Positions 1 through 13,198 of a stretch of DNA of 64,000 nucleotides are shown one piece after another (position 1 is the first letter of the stretch; each line of letters begins with the position of its first letter). Source of the DNA: Cheilinus undulatus (Eukaryota > Chordata > Actinopteri > Labriformes > Labridae). The stretch lies in the NCBI RefSeq assembly GCF_018320785.1, contig NC_054886.1:31603732-31667731 (forward strand), read 5' to 3'. Below the pieces are notes generated by a model, which worked only from the letters and a program-made list of their open reading frames with translations, made no database searches and was not told where the DNA came from. Position numbers and translations under genes: made by a program.

Positions 1-235
1 TTACACAGATCATGTCCTAGTATGTTTGGCTTCTGTTGATTCTGTTCAATTTGATGGAAACAAAGGAAAAATAACTGTGAAAATGCATTCAATGATAGAG
101 CATTTAGCTCTATTAATGACTGAATCATTTGGACTGCAGTTTCAGTGATGAATATGTGGTCTAAAAGAGGACATATTATGCAAAAATAACTTTTTCAGGC
201 TTTTCTAACATAAAAATGTGCCCCTGGCCTGTCCA
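1..235 (-). repeat. Dispersed repeat arm, inverted relative to 35.1-35.45 kb
   Basis: The first ~235 bases read as the reverse complement of 35230-35455, with near-identical blocks around the segments containing catgtcctagtatgtttggc and ggactgcagtttcagtgatg. It is cut by the window edge. The partner copy continues into a segment starting near 35118 (aaaggtcacatattttaccc), which I associate with a common teleost interspersed repeat. Family not assigned. Confidence 0.7.
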
Positions 236-354
236 CAGTCCCCTCAAATACCAGAAAAATCCACTCCATCTCCCCTTCTCTTTCTCCACCTTTCAGAAAA
301 GGAGTACTGAAACAAGCTGTTCTATATGAGAGGCCGTTTAGGTCATATTCCATA

Positions 355-3195
355 CTTTGTCTCACACACTGTAATTCTCTCTTACATTCCCTACTATACT
401 CTCTTACAAATACTATCACAGTCACTCACATAAACTACTATAGTCACACACATACACTACTATAGTCACTCCCAAACGCTACCATAGTCACTCACATACA
501 CTACCGTAGTCACTCACATACACTATCAAAGTAACACACACATATAGACCATTAAACTCTTACACAAACACTATCAAACTCTCACATACACTCTCAAACT
601 CTCACACAAACACTATCAAACCCTCACACAAACACTATCAAACTCTCACACAAACACTATCAAACCCTCACACAAACACTATCAAACTCTCACGCAAACA
701 CTATCAAACCATCACACAAACACTATCAAACCTCACACAAACACTATCAAACCCTCACACAAACACTATCAAACACTCACACAAACACTATCAAACCATC
801 ACACAAACACTATCAAACCTCACACAAACACTTTCAAACTCTCATACAAACATTATCAAACTCTCATACAAATGCTATTAAACTCTCACACAAACACTAT
901 CAAACTCTCACACAAACACTATCAAACTCCCACACAACCACTATCAAACTCTCAAACAAACACTATGTAACTCCCACACAACCACTATCAAACTCTCACA
1001 CAAACACTATCAAACTCTTAAACAAACGCTATCAAATTCTCACTGAAACACTATCAAACTCTCACACAACCACTATCAAACTCTTACACATACACTGTCA
1101 AACTCTCACACAAACACTATCAAACTCTCAGACAAACACTATCAAACTCTCACATAAACACTATCAAAGTCTCAAATAAACTCAAATACTATCAAACTCT
1201 CATACAAACGCTATTAAACTCTCACACAAACACTATCAAACTCTCACACAAACACTATCAAACTCTCACACAAACACTATCAAACTCCCACACAACCACT
1301 ATCAAACTCTCAAACAAACACTATCAAACTCCCACACAACCACTATCAAACTCTCACACAAACACTATCAAACTCTTAAACAAGCGCTATCAAATTCTCA
1401 CTGAAACACTATCAATCTCTCACACAAACACTATCAAAGTCTCAAATAAACTCAAGTACAATCAAACTCTCACACAAACACTATCAAACTCTCAAATAAA
1501 CACTATGTAACTCCCACACAACCACTATCAAACTTTCACACAAACACTATCAAACTCTTAAACAAACGCTATCTAATTCTCACTGAAACACTATCAAATT
1601 CTTACACAAACACTGTCAAACTCTCACACAAACACTATCAAACTCTCATACAAACACTATCAAACTCTCTGACAAACACTATCAAACTCTCACACAAACA
1701 GTAGCAAACTCTCAAACAAACACTATCAAACTCTCATATAAACACTATCAAACTCTCACACAAACACTATCAAACTCTCATATAAACACTATCAAACTCT
1801 CACACAAACACTATCAAACTCTCATATAAACACTATCAAACTCTCAAACAAACACTATCAAACTCTCATATAAACACTATCAAACTCTCACACAAACACT
1901 ATCAAACTCTCAAATAAACACTATTAAACTCTCACACAAACACTATCAAACTCTCATACAAACACTATCAAACTCTCACACAAACACGATCAAACTCTCA
2001 AATAAACACTATCAAACTCTCACACAAACACTATCAAACTCTCACAAAAACACTATCAAACTCTCATACAAACACTATCAATCTCTCACACAAACACTAT
2101 CAAAGTCTCAAATAAACTCAAATACTATCAAACACTCACACAAACACTATCAAACTCTCATACAAACACTATCAATCTCTCACACAAACACTATCAAAGT
2201 CTCAAATAAACTCAAATACTATCAAACTCTCACACAAACACTATCAAACTCTCATACAAACACTATCAATCTCTCACACAAACACTATCAAAGTCTCAAA
2301 TAAACTCAAATACTATCAAACTCTCACAAAAACACTATCAAACTCTCATACAAACACTATCAATCTCTCATACAAACACTATCAAACTCTCATACAAACA
2401 CTATCAAACTCCAACACAAATACTATCAAACTCTCACACAAACACTATCAAACTGACACAAACACTATCAAACTCTAAAACAAACACTATCAAACTCCCA
2501 CACAACCACTATCAATCTCTCATACAAACACTATCAAACTCCAACACACACTATCAAACTCTCACACAAACACTATCAAACTCTCACACAAACACTATCA
2601 AACTCTCAAACAAACACTATCAAACTCTCACACAAACACTATCAAACTCTCAAATAAACACTATCAAACTCTCACACAAACACTATCAAACTCTCACAAA
2701 AACACTATCAAACTCTCTCACATACACTATCAAACTCTCACAAAAACACTATCAAACTCTCATACAAACACTATCAAACTCTCACACATACACTATCAAC
2801 CTCTAACACAAACACTATCAAACTCACACAAATACTATCAAACTCTCACAGAAACACTATCAAACCCTCAAATAACACAAATAGTATCAAACTCTCATAC
2901 AAACACTATCAAAGTCTCACACAAACACTATCAAACTCTCATAAAAACACTATCAAACTCTCATTCAAACACTATCAAATTCTTATGCATACACTATCAA
3001 ACTCACAAACACTATCAAACTCTCATACAAACACTATCAAACTCTCATACAAACACTATCAAACTCTCAAACACTATCAAACTCTCACACAAACACTTTC
3101 AAACTCTCACACAATCACTATCAAACTCTAACACAAACACTGTCAAACTCTCATACAACCACTATCAAACTCTCACACAAACACTTTCATAGTCC
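355..3195. repeat. 22-bp minisatellite array, about 2.8 kb
   Basis: Head-to-tail copies of a ~22-bp unit (consensus aaactctcacacaaacacta plus tc), roughly 125 copies. The 5' edge (355-560) is degenerate, with variants such as actactatagtcactcaca. The + strand is almost devoid of G across the array. A higher-order repeat with an exact 94-bp period is visible from about 2063 (unit starts near 2063, 2157, 2251, 2345). Short inverted motifs of the same family appear at 3270-3315. No open frame of note crosses it. Confidence 0.97.
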
Positions 3196-4274
3196 CTCAT
3201 AAATAATATCATTCTGACTCATAGACATGATTGTAAATGTTAGATTAGTTGTTTATGTAAGAGAATTGATGTCTGTGTGTGAGAGTATAGTGGTGTGTGT
3301 AAGAGTTTGATTGAAATGGAAGTCAAACTGAATTCTCAGTTTCTGATTGGTTTATGGGGAAATGCCCGCCCCTCTTCATCTTGTTTGAGGTGAAGGACAG
3401 CATGGTGGACGTGTAGTGACATCAGGGCCCCTTGACTGATTGCTTATATTTTAAAGTCGCTTCATGTTTTACATCAGTGTCTGAAATGATACAAGAGGGA
3501 CTTCAGACATGTATTGTTTACCTGTGCCCCCCTGGACAACGAATTGGGAAGACTTCAGTGCCGGTGGATCAGCAAGCAGTGTCCACAGCAGCTATCTAGC
3601 CAAGTGATGCAACAGTTTACCAAGCCCCGGAGTTTTTTTTTTTTTTTTTTTTGATGAATCGGCCTTAGTGTCACGGAAGATGTGAGTTCATTCATATATT
3701 TGATGTTTTATTATTGGAGCTGCCGATAATTTGTTTAATCCACGCCACTCACTGCTAAACCAAGCTCAGCTGTTACCAGTAGAGCGGTGTGATGAGACTT
3801 TAAAACTGACCTGTTTGTTGGTGTTAGTTTTAGCTGTGGACCTCTGGTAACTTGTATTAGTTGCGCTGTGTTTTTATTATCCTGTAATCGCCCATGTCTG
3901 TTGTTTGAAAAGTAAAATGTCAGGGACAGCTAACTATCTATATTTTAGCACACTCAGAGGTACCCAGCTAGTACTTATCAGTAGTTCTGTTGGTGTTCTA
4001 CCATCTGTGCGCTTTTTCCTGCACCTTCTTATAATCGAAAAAAGAGAGACAATGTAGGACATCTTCACAAAGTTTTGACACATATTGGTTGCTAATGAGT
4101 GCTTTGCTTTTTGTCCATTTCATCTTCTGTCCACAAATGACTTCATTTAGCTTGATAAATCCATATAAACCCCACTGTCTGTACGCACGCTGCTCCATTA
4201 ATAAGCAAAGTTCCTCTGCTCTTCATCTACAGCTTCTTTATTTTCATATTGCCGTACATTTTATGCATAACATA
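3196..4274. other. No gene seen; poly-T tract
   Basis: Unique-looking sequence with a ~20-base poly-T at about 3632-3651. No splice-bounded coding exon, RNA gene or transposon end was recognised. Confidence 0.5.
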
Positions 4275-4277
4275 ATT

Positions 4278-4510
4278 ACCTCCGCCAAGGAGGTTATGTG
4301 ATTGGTTGAGTTTGTTCATTTGTTTGTTAGCAACATAACTCAAAAAGTCATGGATGTATTTTCATGAAATTTTCAGGAAATGTCAGAAATGGCATAAGGA
4401 GGGACTGATTAGATTTTGGGACTGATCCTGATCACTGTCTGGATCCAGAATTTTTTTAAAGGATTCTGTACTATTGGGAGATATGGCTAATGGCAGAGGT
4501 CTTCGCTGTT
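4278..4510 (+). repeat. Dispersed repeat with a cctccgccaaggaggttatg start
   Basis: The block begins with cctccgccaaggaggttatg, followed by segments resembling 'agcaacataactcaaaaag' and 'atggatgtattttcatgaaa'. A second, inverted copy lies at about 52745-52882. This start is common in animal interspersed repeats, but I cannot name the family with certainty. No ORF is retained. Confidence 0.7.
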
Positions 4511-7136
4511 ACCACTTTACACCAGGAGATGGCAGACATGTGTAACTTATTCAAAGTTTTGGACTTTATGGACTTTGAAGGACACACGCCTGGTCTAGGA
4601 GACAAATCGGAGCGTAGCAGAGAGAAAAACAGCGAATTGTAGCGAGAATACTCACAATGCTGGGAGGAACAGAGGAATATTCACCCTCTGCCATGACTTC
4701 CAGTCTTCCGGTGAGACCATGGGTCCTTCTGCCATGACTTCCACATGTAGCAAAGCCAATGCTTTGCCTCACGGTGTTCTCAACACTACACCTGCCAAAT
4801 CACAGTGTTATTGTTAATCAGACGTGTTTGATTTTTATCTTAGCCTTGACATTCTTGAGTACTGTAAGACACATCTCAGTTGATATTTTTTGGGGGGGGT
4901 ATCTGAACAGTTTCTGAACTAAATCTGTTCTGTCATTTCTTTTCCCCTTTAGGTCAGATCACCTTTATGTGTTTTTTTTATGCAGTGGAGCCCAGACATG
5001 TATGGTGAGGGGGTAAGGGGAATGGGACAAGACCCTGGATTTATGTTTTTCAAGAAGAATGAGGCATCAGAAATGGCCTTGGATAAGCCCATCATTGACC
5101 TCAATATTAAAGAATGGGAGGTGAGGTCTACACTGATGAATTGTTCTCTAGCTCCCCCTAGTGTCTACTTGATTACGTTTTGAAATATGACATCAATATT
5201 TAGTAAGTGGGCTACAGCAGCTGATCTGCGCAGGAGGGTTGTTGTTGGTACATAATGCTTAAAAATTAACACTGAGAAACACGGAGGTTCACATGTGACA
5301 TGACATGTCTCACTTCTCTCATATACATAAATCAAAATAACATACAAACTAAAATAAAACCACAATAAGGTTACATCATAAATGCATGAATGTCACAGAT
5401 TAAGCCCAGCGTTATGTTTAAGTTTGCTTATTGTGAAATTAGTAGAAGTCTTTAAAATAAATCAGTATGAGTACCATACAAACTATACTTGATCATAGTC
5501 TGTGTGTATAAAGCTACAGCTGCAGGAATTAGGCAGGGCCAAAATATTGCAAAACACAAGATTTTAAGAAGTCCAGAGTTGTTTGCACCTCAGAGATCTC
5601 TTTGGAAGAAATATTAATTGGTGCAACACAGAAGCATTCATTATATATAAAAACAGTATATTTATTAACATCCCTTTAAACATGAGTTTAAACATTTTAA
5701 AACAAATGACTACCCATAACACACAAAAAAACAAGAATTAACCTTGGATAGCCTTAGTCATAGGTGCTGATATATGTTCTTGGTAGGTGCTCCATACATA
5801 GCATGACTTCAGCTAAGCTGAGTAATGCACACATTTCACATCTTATGTGGTTTAACAGTAACAACCATCGTGAATGTTTGCATGATTCATACACACACAA
5901 CCTATTATCTGTTGCAGCTAATCAGTACAAAAGACTCAAGCACATAAAGAATAGATAAGAATAGATAAGAACACAATCCTTCTCCACTAGACAAGATTCA
6001 GTCCAAGCTGGAGAGGACATGTAGGTCTTTGACTCGCTCTGATGAAGGCCTTGTTGATGAAATGTGTAACCATTTGTTTATTGAGATATTAGCCAGATCT
6101 ATTCAAATTCATAATGTTTTGTCATCCATAATTTGGACTTTGACATGTGCTGCCTTTTTAAATGTTTTCAATGAAAAAAATTAACATTTCATTTCAAAAC
6201 ATGACCGTTTTGTTTGTTTTTTTTTTCTCTGGTCTTTCTTTGTAGAGTATAGGAGGGCTAAAGACCTAAAGTGTGAGCCAAATGCACCAAGAGACTTTCC
6301 AGCCCTTGATGAACGAAGGAATCATCTCCACTCACTGCTGACTTAGTGGATGACCTTTTTCCACATGTGACTTTATGAAATTTGAAGCTACAAGAGAAGA
6401 GGAAAGAAATATGTGCTAATTTTTGGACAGATTACCTGCAGGATATTGAAGGTAAATGTTGCTACTTGGAATGGTAATCAAAGTATGCACAGTATTTTCA
6501 CCACTGATGTCAATTTTCAGCACATTTGCATAGGATCCACACATTTTTTTTGACCGTTTACAGGTGTTGCCTTATTTCCTTTTCTTTTTCTCTCTGTTCA
6601 GTTGATTCTTCCACTTCTCTTACTTGCTGTAATTTTTTTATCTTGCAAAAGCCCTTACTCTTACTCCTTTTTTATCCTAATCCTCAACCCTCTCTAACAT
6701 GCTTTCCATGGTTGTCTTGGTTGTCTTTCATTTTACACTGATCAAAGCGCTCATGCAATTTATCTCATTCCTTTACGTTTTTGATATTGTACATTTAGCA
6801 TTTTGTTAGTAAATGATTGCTCTTATTCTAACTAACTTCTTCTTTTTGTGTTTTTTTTACTGTAGGGCAGTGCAGGAGGGACCATCAAAACTTGGTGAAA
6901 TCCTAGCGTTTGCCACAGGTCGAGCACCATTCCTCCAGTTGGCCTCTCCCCTCAGCCATCTGTTGAGTCCCTGCATGATCATTCCTTCACTCCCAAACAC
7001 CAGGCAAACACCTGCTTCAACTACCTTAGGCTGCTGCTTCTTGAAATGCCAAAGAGTTTTTGAGAGAACAAGGACTTTGCAACACTCGGGGTTTTAGAGA
7101 AGAGTATCTGAAGAACAGTCTTATAGCTCCTGACAG
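4511..7136. other. No gene recognised
   Basis: AT-rich sequence with only short chance frames. Segment 6035-6080 contains a 'ctgatgaaggccttgttgat' string of the kind seen in dispersed repeats. No coding exon can be supported. Confidence 0.4.
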
Positions 7137-8177
7137 TGTATGACGGGTCGTCAACCACATCTGCACAAGAGCCAGATTTAGTCTTGACAGAGACTCTGGG
7201 GGCCGTATAGGTATTGTATAAGTATTTGTATTTCTTTTCAAAACGCAGGACATTTTTAGGTATTACAGTGAGATCTATCCCTGTTATCTATAACGCAGCA
7301 GGCCACACAGAGACAGGCCAGCCCACAGGACTGTCTGGGCCCCTGAAAACCCCAAATAATAGGCCCTCCCCGGTTTTGGTTGAGCACTAATATTAATTCA
7401 TCTTTGACACCTTTAAACCCTTTTGATTACTTCATTTGGCCATTCTGCAACATTTTCTTTTTGATCGTTTTTACTACTTTGGCCCACTTTGACACTCTTT
7501 AATCCATTTTTGCAACTTTCCTGCCAATAACTGTTCCTGTGTGCCACTCTTTAACCCCTTTTCACTACTTTGCAAGGCTATTTTTGCCCTTTTTAACTCA
7601 TTTTTTCATAGTTTTTGCCTCTTTAAAACAATTTTTCTATTCTCTAACACCTTTTAAACCACCTTTCCTACATGTTTTATCTCCTTTGGACCACTCTTGT
7701 ACCCATTTTTTGCCACTTTGTAACTCCTTTTCACTACCTTCTTGCACCATTTTTGCAACTAGTAACCCATTTTTTATACTTTTTGGTCCTCTTTCTCTCT
7801 TTTACAATTTTTTTTACCACATTTTAACCTCTTTTCCTGCACATTTTTGCACCTTTGTGCCCCTCCACAACCCATTTTGCCACTCTCTAACCCCTTTTTA
7901 TCACTTACTCTGGCCATTTTTGCTACATTTCTGCCTGTCTGAACACATTTGAAAAAGATATTTACTAATAATGAATGACAAGTGAATTTCTGTAAACACA
8001 GATCAAAATCAGATCATTCTAAAACTATTTCAATATTAATTGTTTTTGGGATGATTAAACAGCTGCATCTTCTTTCCTCCTTTTCTGAGTTTACTGATCT
8101 TCTGGGGGCCAGACAAGAAGTTTTGGGGGGCCTGATTTGGCCCTCCGGCCGCCAGTTGATGATCAGTGATGTATGAC
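7137..8177 (+). mobile_element. Non-autonomous hAT element 1, with target duplications
   Basis: The element spans 7145-8169 and is flanked by a perfect 8-bp target duplication, tgtatgac (7137-7144 and 8170-8177). Its ends are imperfect inverted repeats: left gggtcgtcaacc; right, reverse-complemented, tcactgatcatcaactgg. An 8-bp duplication with ends of this type is the hAT superfamily signature. Inside lie gacagagactctgggggccg, a GC-rich 'gggccc' segment and, at about 7490-7960, an array of degenerate ttttgccacttttaacccc units. No transposase is present. It is the same family as element 2, in opposite orientation. Confidence 0.88.
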
Positions 8178-11100
8178 ATAAACAGGTTCACAATGCACTA
8201 ATTGCTTGTTTTTTGGTAAACCAGAGGTTTAAAATAGGATTTTAGAGTTGCCCCATTTGACCAGACTGATTTATTAGAAAAATAATTTGGGCTGTCAGCA
8301 TTAATGCCTGGATCATAAAAAGGTTTATAACTAATGATGTATTCTATAACTGATAAAATAAATAGATTAGATTTTTAGATCTTAATTAATCACATCTTAT
8401 TGTCCCTTTCATCACACTTTGGTTAAGCTATGTCAGCGTCTCCCTGCAGCCACAGTGATGTAAAATAAGTCCACCACTACTCCTTAATGTTTAAAAAAAA
8501 ACTTCACAGGCAGCTCAGTGGACAAGTCAAAAGTCATCTGAACCTTGTGTTATTGAACATTGACTGTTTTAGTTTTTGCTTATTCTCTTTTCAGTCCATA
8601 AAAACCTCAAATTTCATGCTAAAGTTCAATCACTGGGTTTGAGTCTAATATGCATCCTGATAGGTGAAAAACATGCAGGAAACAGCTCTTCTGTTATGAT
8701 TCTCTGGCAGGAAAAGTGCAGATTTAATGAGGACTGAGATGATAAATATTATTTACTAATACTGGAAAGGATGAAACATTAAACCATTCCTCATAAAACT
8801 GCTGCAATCCTGATCATTTTGAGGTAGATTTAATAGAAGAAGAGATTAGAAAAACAAAAGATAACTATGATAATGTCTCCAGGAGGCCCCATAACCACGA
8901 TTCCTTATGATCAGCTCTTTTTTCTCACATCTGCGGTCTGGTCTGACACTCTGAGACATACTATAGACATACTATATTCTGCAGTTATTACATATCCTGC
9001 CCTTCAACTGGAGGATGCTCATCACCAGGCATTGTCATTATTTCTGCACTCCAATTTTGTGGAGCTCTATGTTTACAAGACAAATTTCCCAATTAAGTGT
9101 GTTTTTCCTTATGAAATAATGTCATATTTAGCTATTTAGTAGTTACCTCCGGGCCCTGAGAGTCAGCAGCCTCAATGTAACTAACTGACTGTAAAATTTA
9201 CAATAAACACCTGGCAAAAAAGTTAATACTGCAATTTACACTGGATTGGTGTAGATAGTTTTTACAGCAATACTTAGTTTTTAAGGCTGCTCTGAAGAAA
9301 ATGATTTTTGGTTGTATCAACCAAATTTCTTTTAATCCAAAACTAAGTAGATTTGCAATCTATCAAATAAAGCTAGATTCAGAGGTGAAAAAACAAATTC
9401 AACATGCACATGTTGGCTGCATTTCAGTGCACATTCTTTAAAACAGAAGCAAGAATCCTGAATGAAACCAGCTACTGAACATTGCAGAAGTTTTAGCTTA
9501 ATACAGATAAGCAGTGGTTCAACAATGTGTGTGTGGGTGGGAGGGTTTTTATCTGTATTTATATTTAACCAGACAAATAACCACTCTTATCAAAGAAAAA
9601 AAAAACATCTTTATTTTATTAGTTTGTTTAGAAATTGCTAAAATGGGAAAAATACAGAAACGGTGGTGGAATTGGATTTTCAAAGCAGCAGAAATGGGTA
9701 AGAAGTGGAAAAAAATTGATAAAAGAAGCAAAAAATAACCAAAAATTGGCAAAAATGGGTTTAAGTGGAAAAAACAGGCATAATTGGTGGTAAAAGGGGG
9801 TTAAAATAGCTGAAAATTGTTTTCAATTGGGAAAAACAAGGCAGGACGTACTGACTAAACAGAAAAGCCCGAACAATTTATCCAATGCCACGTTTTTACT
9901 AAGTGTATGAGCATATCTTCCTTTTCCTGCTACTTTTTTGAATCTCACTGCACATTTGGGTTATGCATGCTGCCACCGTTTTAAAGTACACACCAGCACT
10001 TAAAGGTACAGTGCACAGTGTAAAAACATGTACATAAAAAACATGAAAGAAAGAGTCCTTATCTCTTGCATAGCTTCACTTCACAACCACTTAAAGTCCA
10101 TCAGTCACCTCAGCAGAGAGGAGACATGAGGACTGACACTGTTGTTTCTCTTTTCCTGTACTTTTCTACTCCTTTGGCCTACGATTTTTGCTGTTTTGGT
10201 ACCGCTGGTTGGATTAAGTCCAACGAAACATCTGGATTCACAAAAACAAGACAAATACAGTTAAGACAGGGAAAATACTCACTGCTCTTTCTGCTGTTAT
10301 TAAGAGAAAACGACATATTTGGTTATAGAAAACAAGCAAAATAGCTAGCTAAACAAGCCAAATTTAAGCACTTCTGAAAATGTAAGAAAAAAATTGAAGA
10401 TGCTTGCACTTACAAAAAAGGTTGTTTTTTTGATGGTAGTAATATTTTGAAGATACTGATCCACTATAACCTCCTGAGACCAGAGCCTTTGTTTGGACAG
10501 CATTTTTATTTTCTCCCACTTATTTGGGATAAATATTGTCAGAGAAGTTCAAATATCAGTCTTGTCGTTGAACAGGAATTTCTTGGAAATTTTCCTTTCC
10601 AAACCCCCCAAAAATTCCATAATTAAAAAAATGTCTTTGAAAATACTAAGACATATTTTTAAAGTACCAAATCTTCCAGTGAAAATTCATCATAAAGCCT
10701 GAAATTTCCAATAAAAAATTCCCCGAAAATTCCATGCAACTTCCTGAAAATTTCAAGCAAATTCCCCCTTCAATTTCTTGGCAAATTCTAGACATATTTT
10801 CAAGAAACATTCTCCAAAATTCCATGAAAATGATGGAAATAACCCAAACCCCCTAAAGTTTTCTAAGAAATATGCTGAAAAATTCAAATGACAATCCGGA
10901 AGCCTAAATTCCCAATCCAACTTCCCAAAAATTTGGTAATTATTTCCCCATATTCCCATGAAAATGCATTATTAAAATTAAAATGAATTACATCAGTTCT
11001 AATACCAAAAATGATTGCTATGATGTAGCAAAGCCAAAATGTAATGTCCTCATATGTGGATGCAAGGTCTTAGGAGGATAATGCAACTTTGACTTCATAC
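8178..11100. other. No gene; degenerate low-complexity blocks
   Basis: No coding exon was recognised. About 9640-9830 is a short minus-orientation patch of the tgccacttttaaccc-type array. About 10560-10960 is a degenerate mixture of aaattcc/tgaaaattcc units of the same flavour as 14340-14600. Confidence 0.4.
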
Positions 11101-11228
11101 CTTTGAATAAATTCCAGTGTGCATGGATCCTGCTCTTGGTACACTAGATTGAAGATGTAATAGCGGGAAAAGAATGCCGCCAGTCCAGCTAAGAAGTTTG
11201 GCTGGGTGAGTTGCAGTGAGGACTTCAC
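11101..11228 (-). CDS. Isolated candidate coding exon, multi-copy fish protein family
   Basis: A 128-bp exon on the minus strand is bounded by a good acceptor (cctgtttag) and donor (caaag then gtatga). It is open across its length and reads sensibly as protein, including QPNFLAGLAAFFSRYYIFNL and, at its end, CTLEFIQR. The 'F..YY.FNL.YQE....TLEFIQR' pattern resembles the C-terminal part of multi-copy, uncharacterised teleost proteins as I remember them; I could not verify this. No companion exon was found upstream (11.3-13 kb) or downstream, so it may be a stranded gene fragment or transposon-borne. Function unknown. Confidence 0.42.
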
Positions 11229-11239
11229 CTAAACAGGAA

Positions 11240-13198
11240 AAAACACTTTCTTTTGTTACCCATTTATGCTTTTTTCTATTTTAACTCATTCTCGCCACTT
11301 GTCAACCAGTTTGTCTCTTTTCATAATTATTCAATTTATTTTAAAAAAATGTCTGCTTCTTCTGTTTTATGTTGTTTAAATAAATATAATGAAAATCAAA
11401 TAAGAAGCCAAAGTCAGATAGCGCCCCCTGCTGGTTGTTACTTAATGTATAAAATGAGACAAACTATTTTTATCTATTATCTCAACACATCTGACAGGGA
11501 AACTTTCCTTCATTTTTTCTGTTACAATCATTTCAAGCATTTTTTCTTTCCAAGTCTTTTTTGTATATTGAAATAAAATGCTTATTTGGACTTGCCAGGT
11601 GAAAATAACCACATAATGAGAGTTCTGACCAGAAATGAGACAAATACACTTGTTAGAATTTTCAGAGTTTCACTCTGAATAGAAAACAAATGTATTTAAT
11701 TACAAACAGTTGACCTCTTTTGTGTAAAACCAGTGTATTCAAGACAAAAATATAGTTTTGATTTGATAATGTGTCTAATAACACTTTGACTGTAGAGTAC
11801 AAAAACATACAGCACATAAATATCAAAAAAATCATATTTATTTAAATGTTTAGTTGTACAGGAATTCAAAGGTGTCTGACAGAAAGGCACAGTACTGACC
11901 CCAAAAAATATAATTTATAAAGCACAGTAAAAACAATAACAGCTGACCAAAGTGCTGTACAGTGTAGAATAAAGGGGTAAAAAAGTAAAAATTCAATAAA
12001 TCAATTTGCACTTCAGTTTCGGTAGTTTGGCCTGAGCTCAAAAATTGTTCAAGTCTCAAAAAAACGTGTTTTATCCTCAGCAGTTCTGAATTACAGATGT
12101 CTAACATTTCACCAGTTTTAACCATGCTAAAAATCGCAATAAGCAAATGTTTTCAGTGCAATTCCTTTATCAGAACATTTGAAATTAAAATAAAATAAAA
12201 AAATAACATATAAGACCAAAATAAACACAGAAAAAAACGCCATGATACAGCCTTTTTAAATCAAATCAAAACAACCAAGGTCCAAAAAAAAAAAGAAGGC
12301 AGTAACAAATAAAAGCACACCGCAAAAATGTACATGCTGAACCTAGAAATAAGCCTGTGTAACAATAATGTTCATAAAAAAAGAAAACAGTGAAAAGTTA
12401 ACTCAAAGGACCAACAGGGGGTGGCAAACAGGACGGCCCTATCTCCCACTACTCTGCGTAAAACACTGTACCAATTCAGCCACCGATTTTGAGTCGTACA
12501 AATCGTGCGATCAACTTCTGTCGGATCATGCTTCGTTCGTCGACCATGACTACGAAGAGCTGCTCCTGATTAGTCTGATGGATTTCTGACGTTTGTTATC
12601 TTGGCTGTATGACTACAGATGCTCCCACAGTGAGAGCAGAACCACGAGCAGAATCCTCAACTTTGGGGTATTTTTTTCTTTGTAAACTGTCAGACAGCGT
12701 CTTAAAATCATCATGACAACAGGAGCAATGACTTTCTAATGCCCCGCTATAATAAAGGAAATAACTTTTCCTACCCAATGACCTGCAGCTGACATGGATG
12801 ATGATGCTGTTTGTGTGTCTGGGAGAGAGAGAGGATGTGACTGGATATGGCTTTAACCTCAGGTTTCTGACAGTCCGTCCCAACTTCATTCCTGCAGTGT
12901 GAGCACTCAGGCTGTGCACGACCATCGACTGAGTAAACGATTCAACACGAGCTGACATGTGCCACGGCTGTCGTAGAGTCGGCTACACCCAGTGTACACC
13001 TAGCTTCACAAAGACTAATGAAAGCGAAAACAAAATGGGATTACCGGCACACTACTGCCAAACTCAACACAACAAAATCCAGCAATATGTACCGTAAAAT
13101 CTGGTGTAAAAGCTGCACCTTTAATACCTATCTATTCTTTTAAAAAGTCGCTTGATGCTTTGGCCCCAATGAAAGGATAAACCCTCAGAGATTAAATC
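11240..13198. other. No gene recognised
   Basis: AT-rich sequence. Two short frames, at 12368-12589 (+) and 12596-12958 (-), lack splice-site support or recognisable motifs. Nothing else can be supported. Confidence 0.4.

Noticed and set aside
355..3195. CRISPR-like regular repeats
   Set aside because: The units are contiguous with no unique spacers, and the context is vertebrate; it is a minisatellite.
7539..7952. 137-codon open frame on +
   Set aside because: Same repeat array, inside hAT element 1; no domain and no start context.
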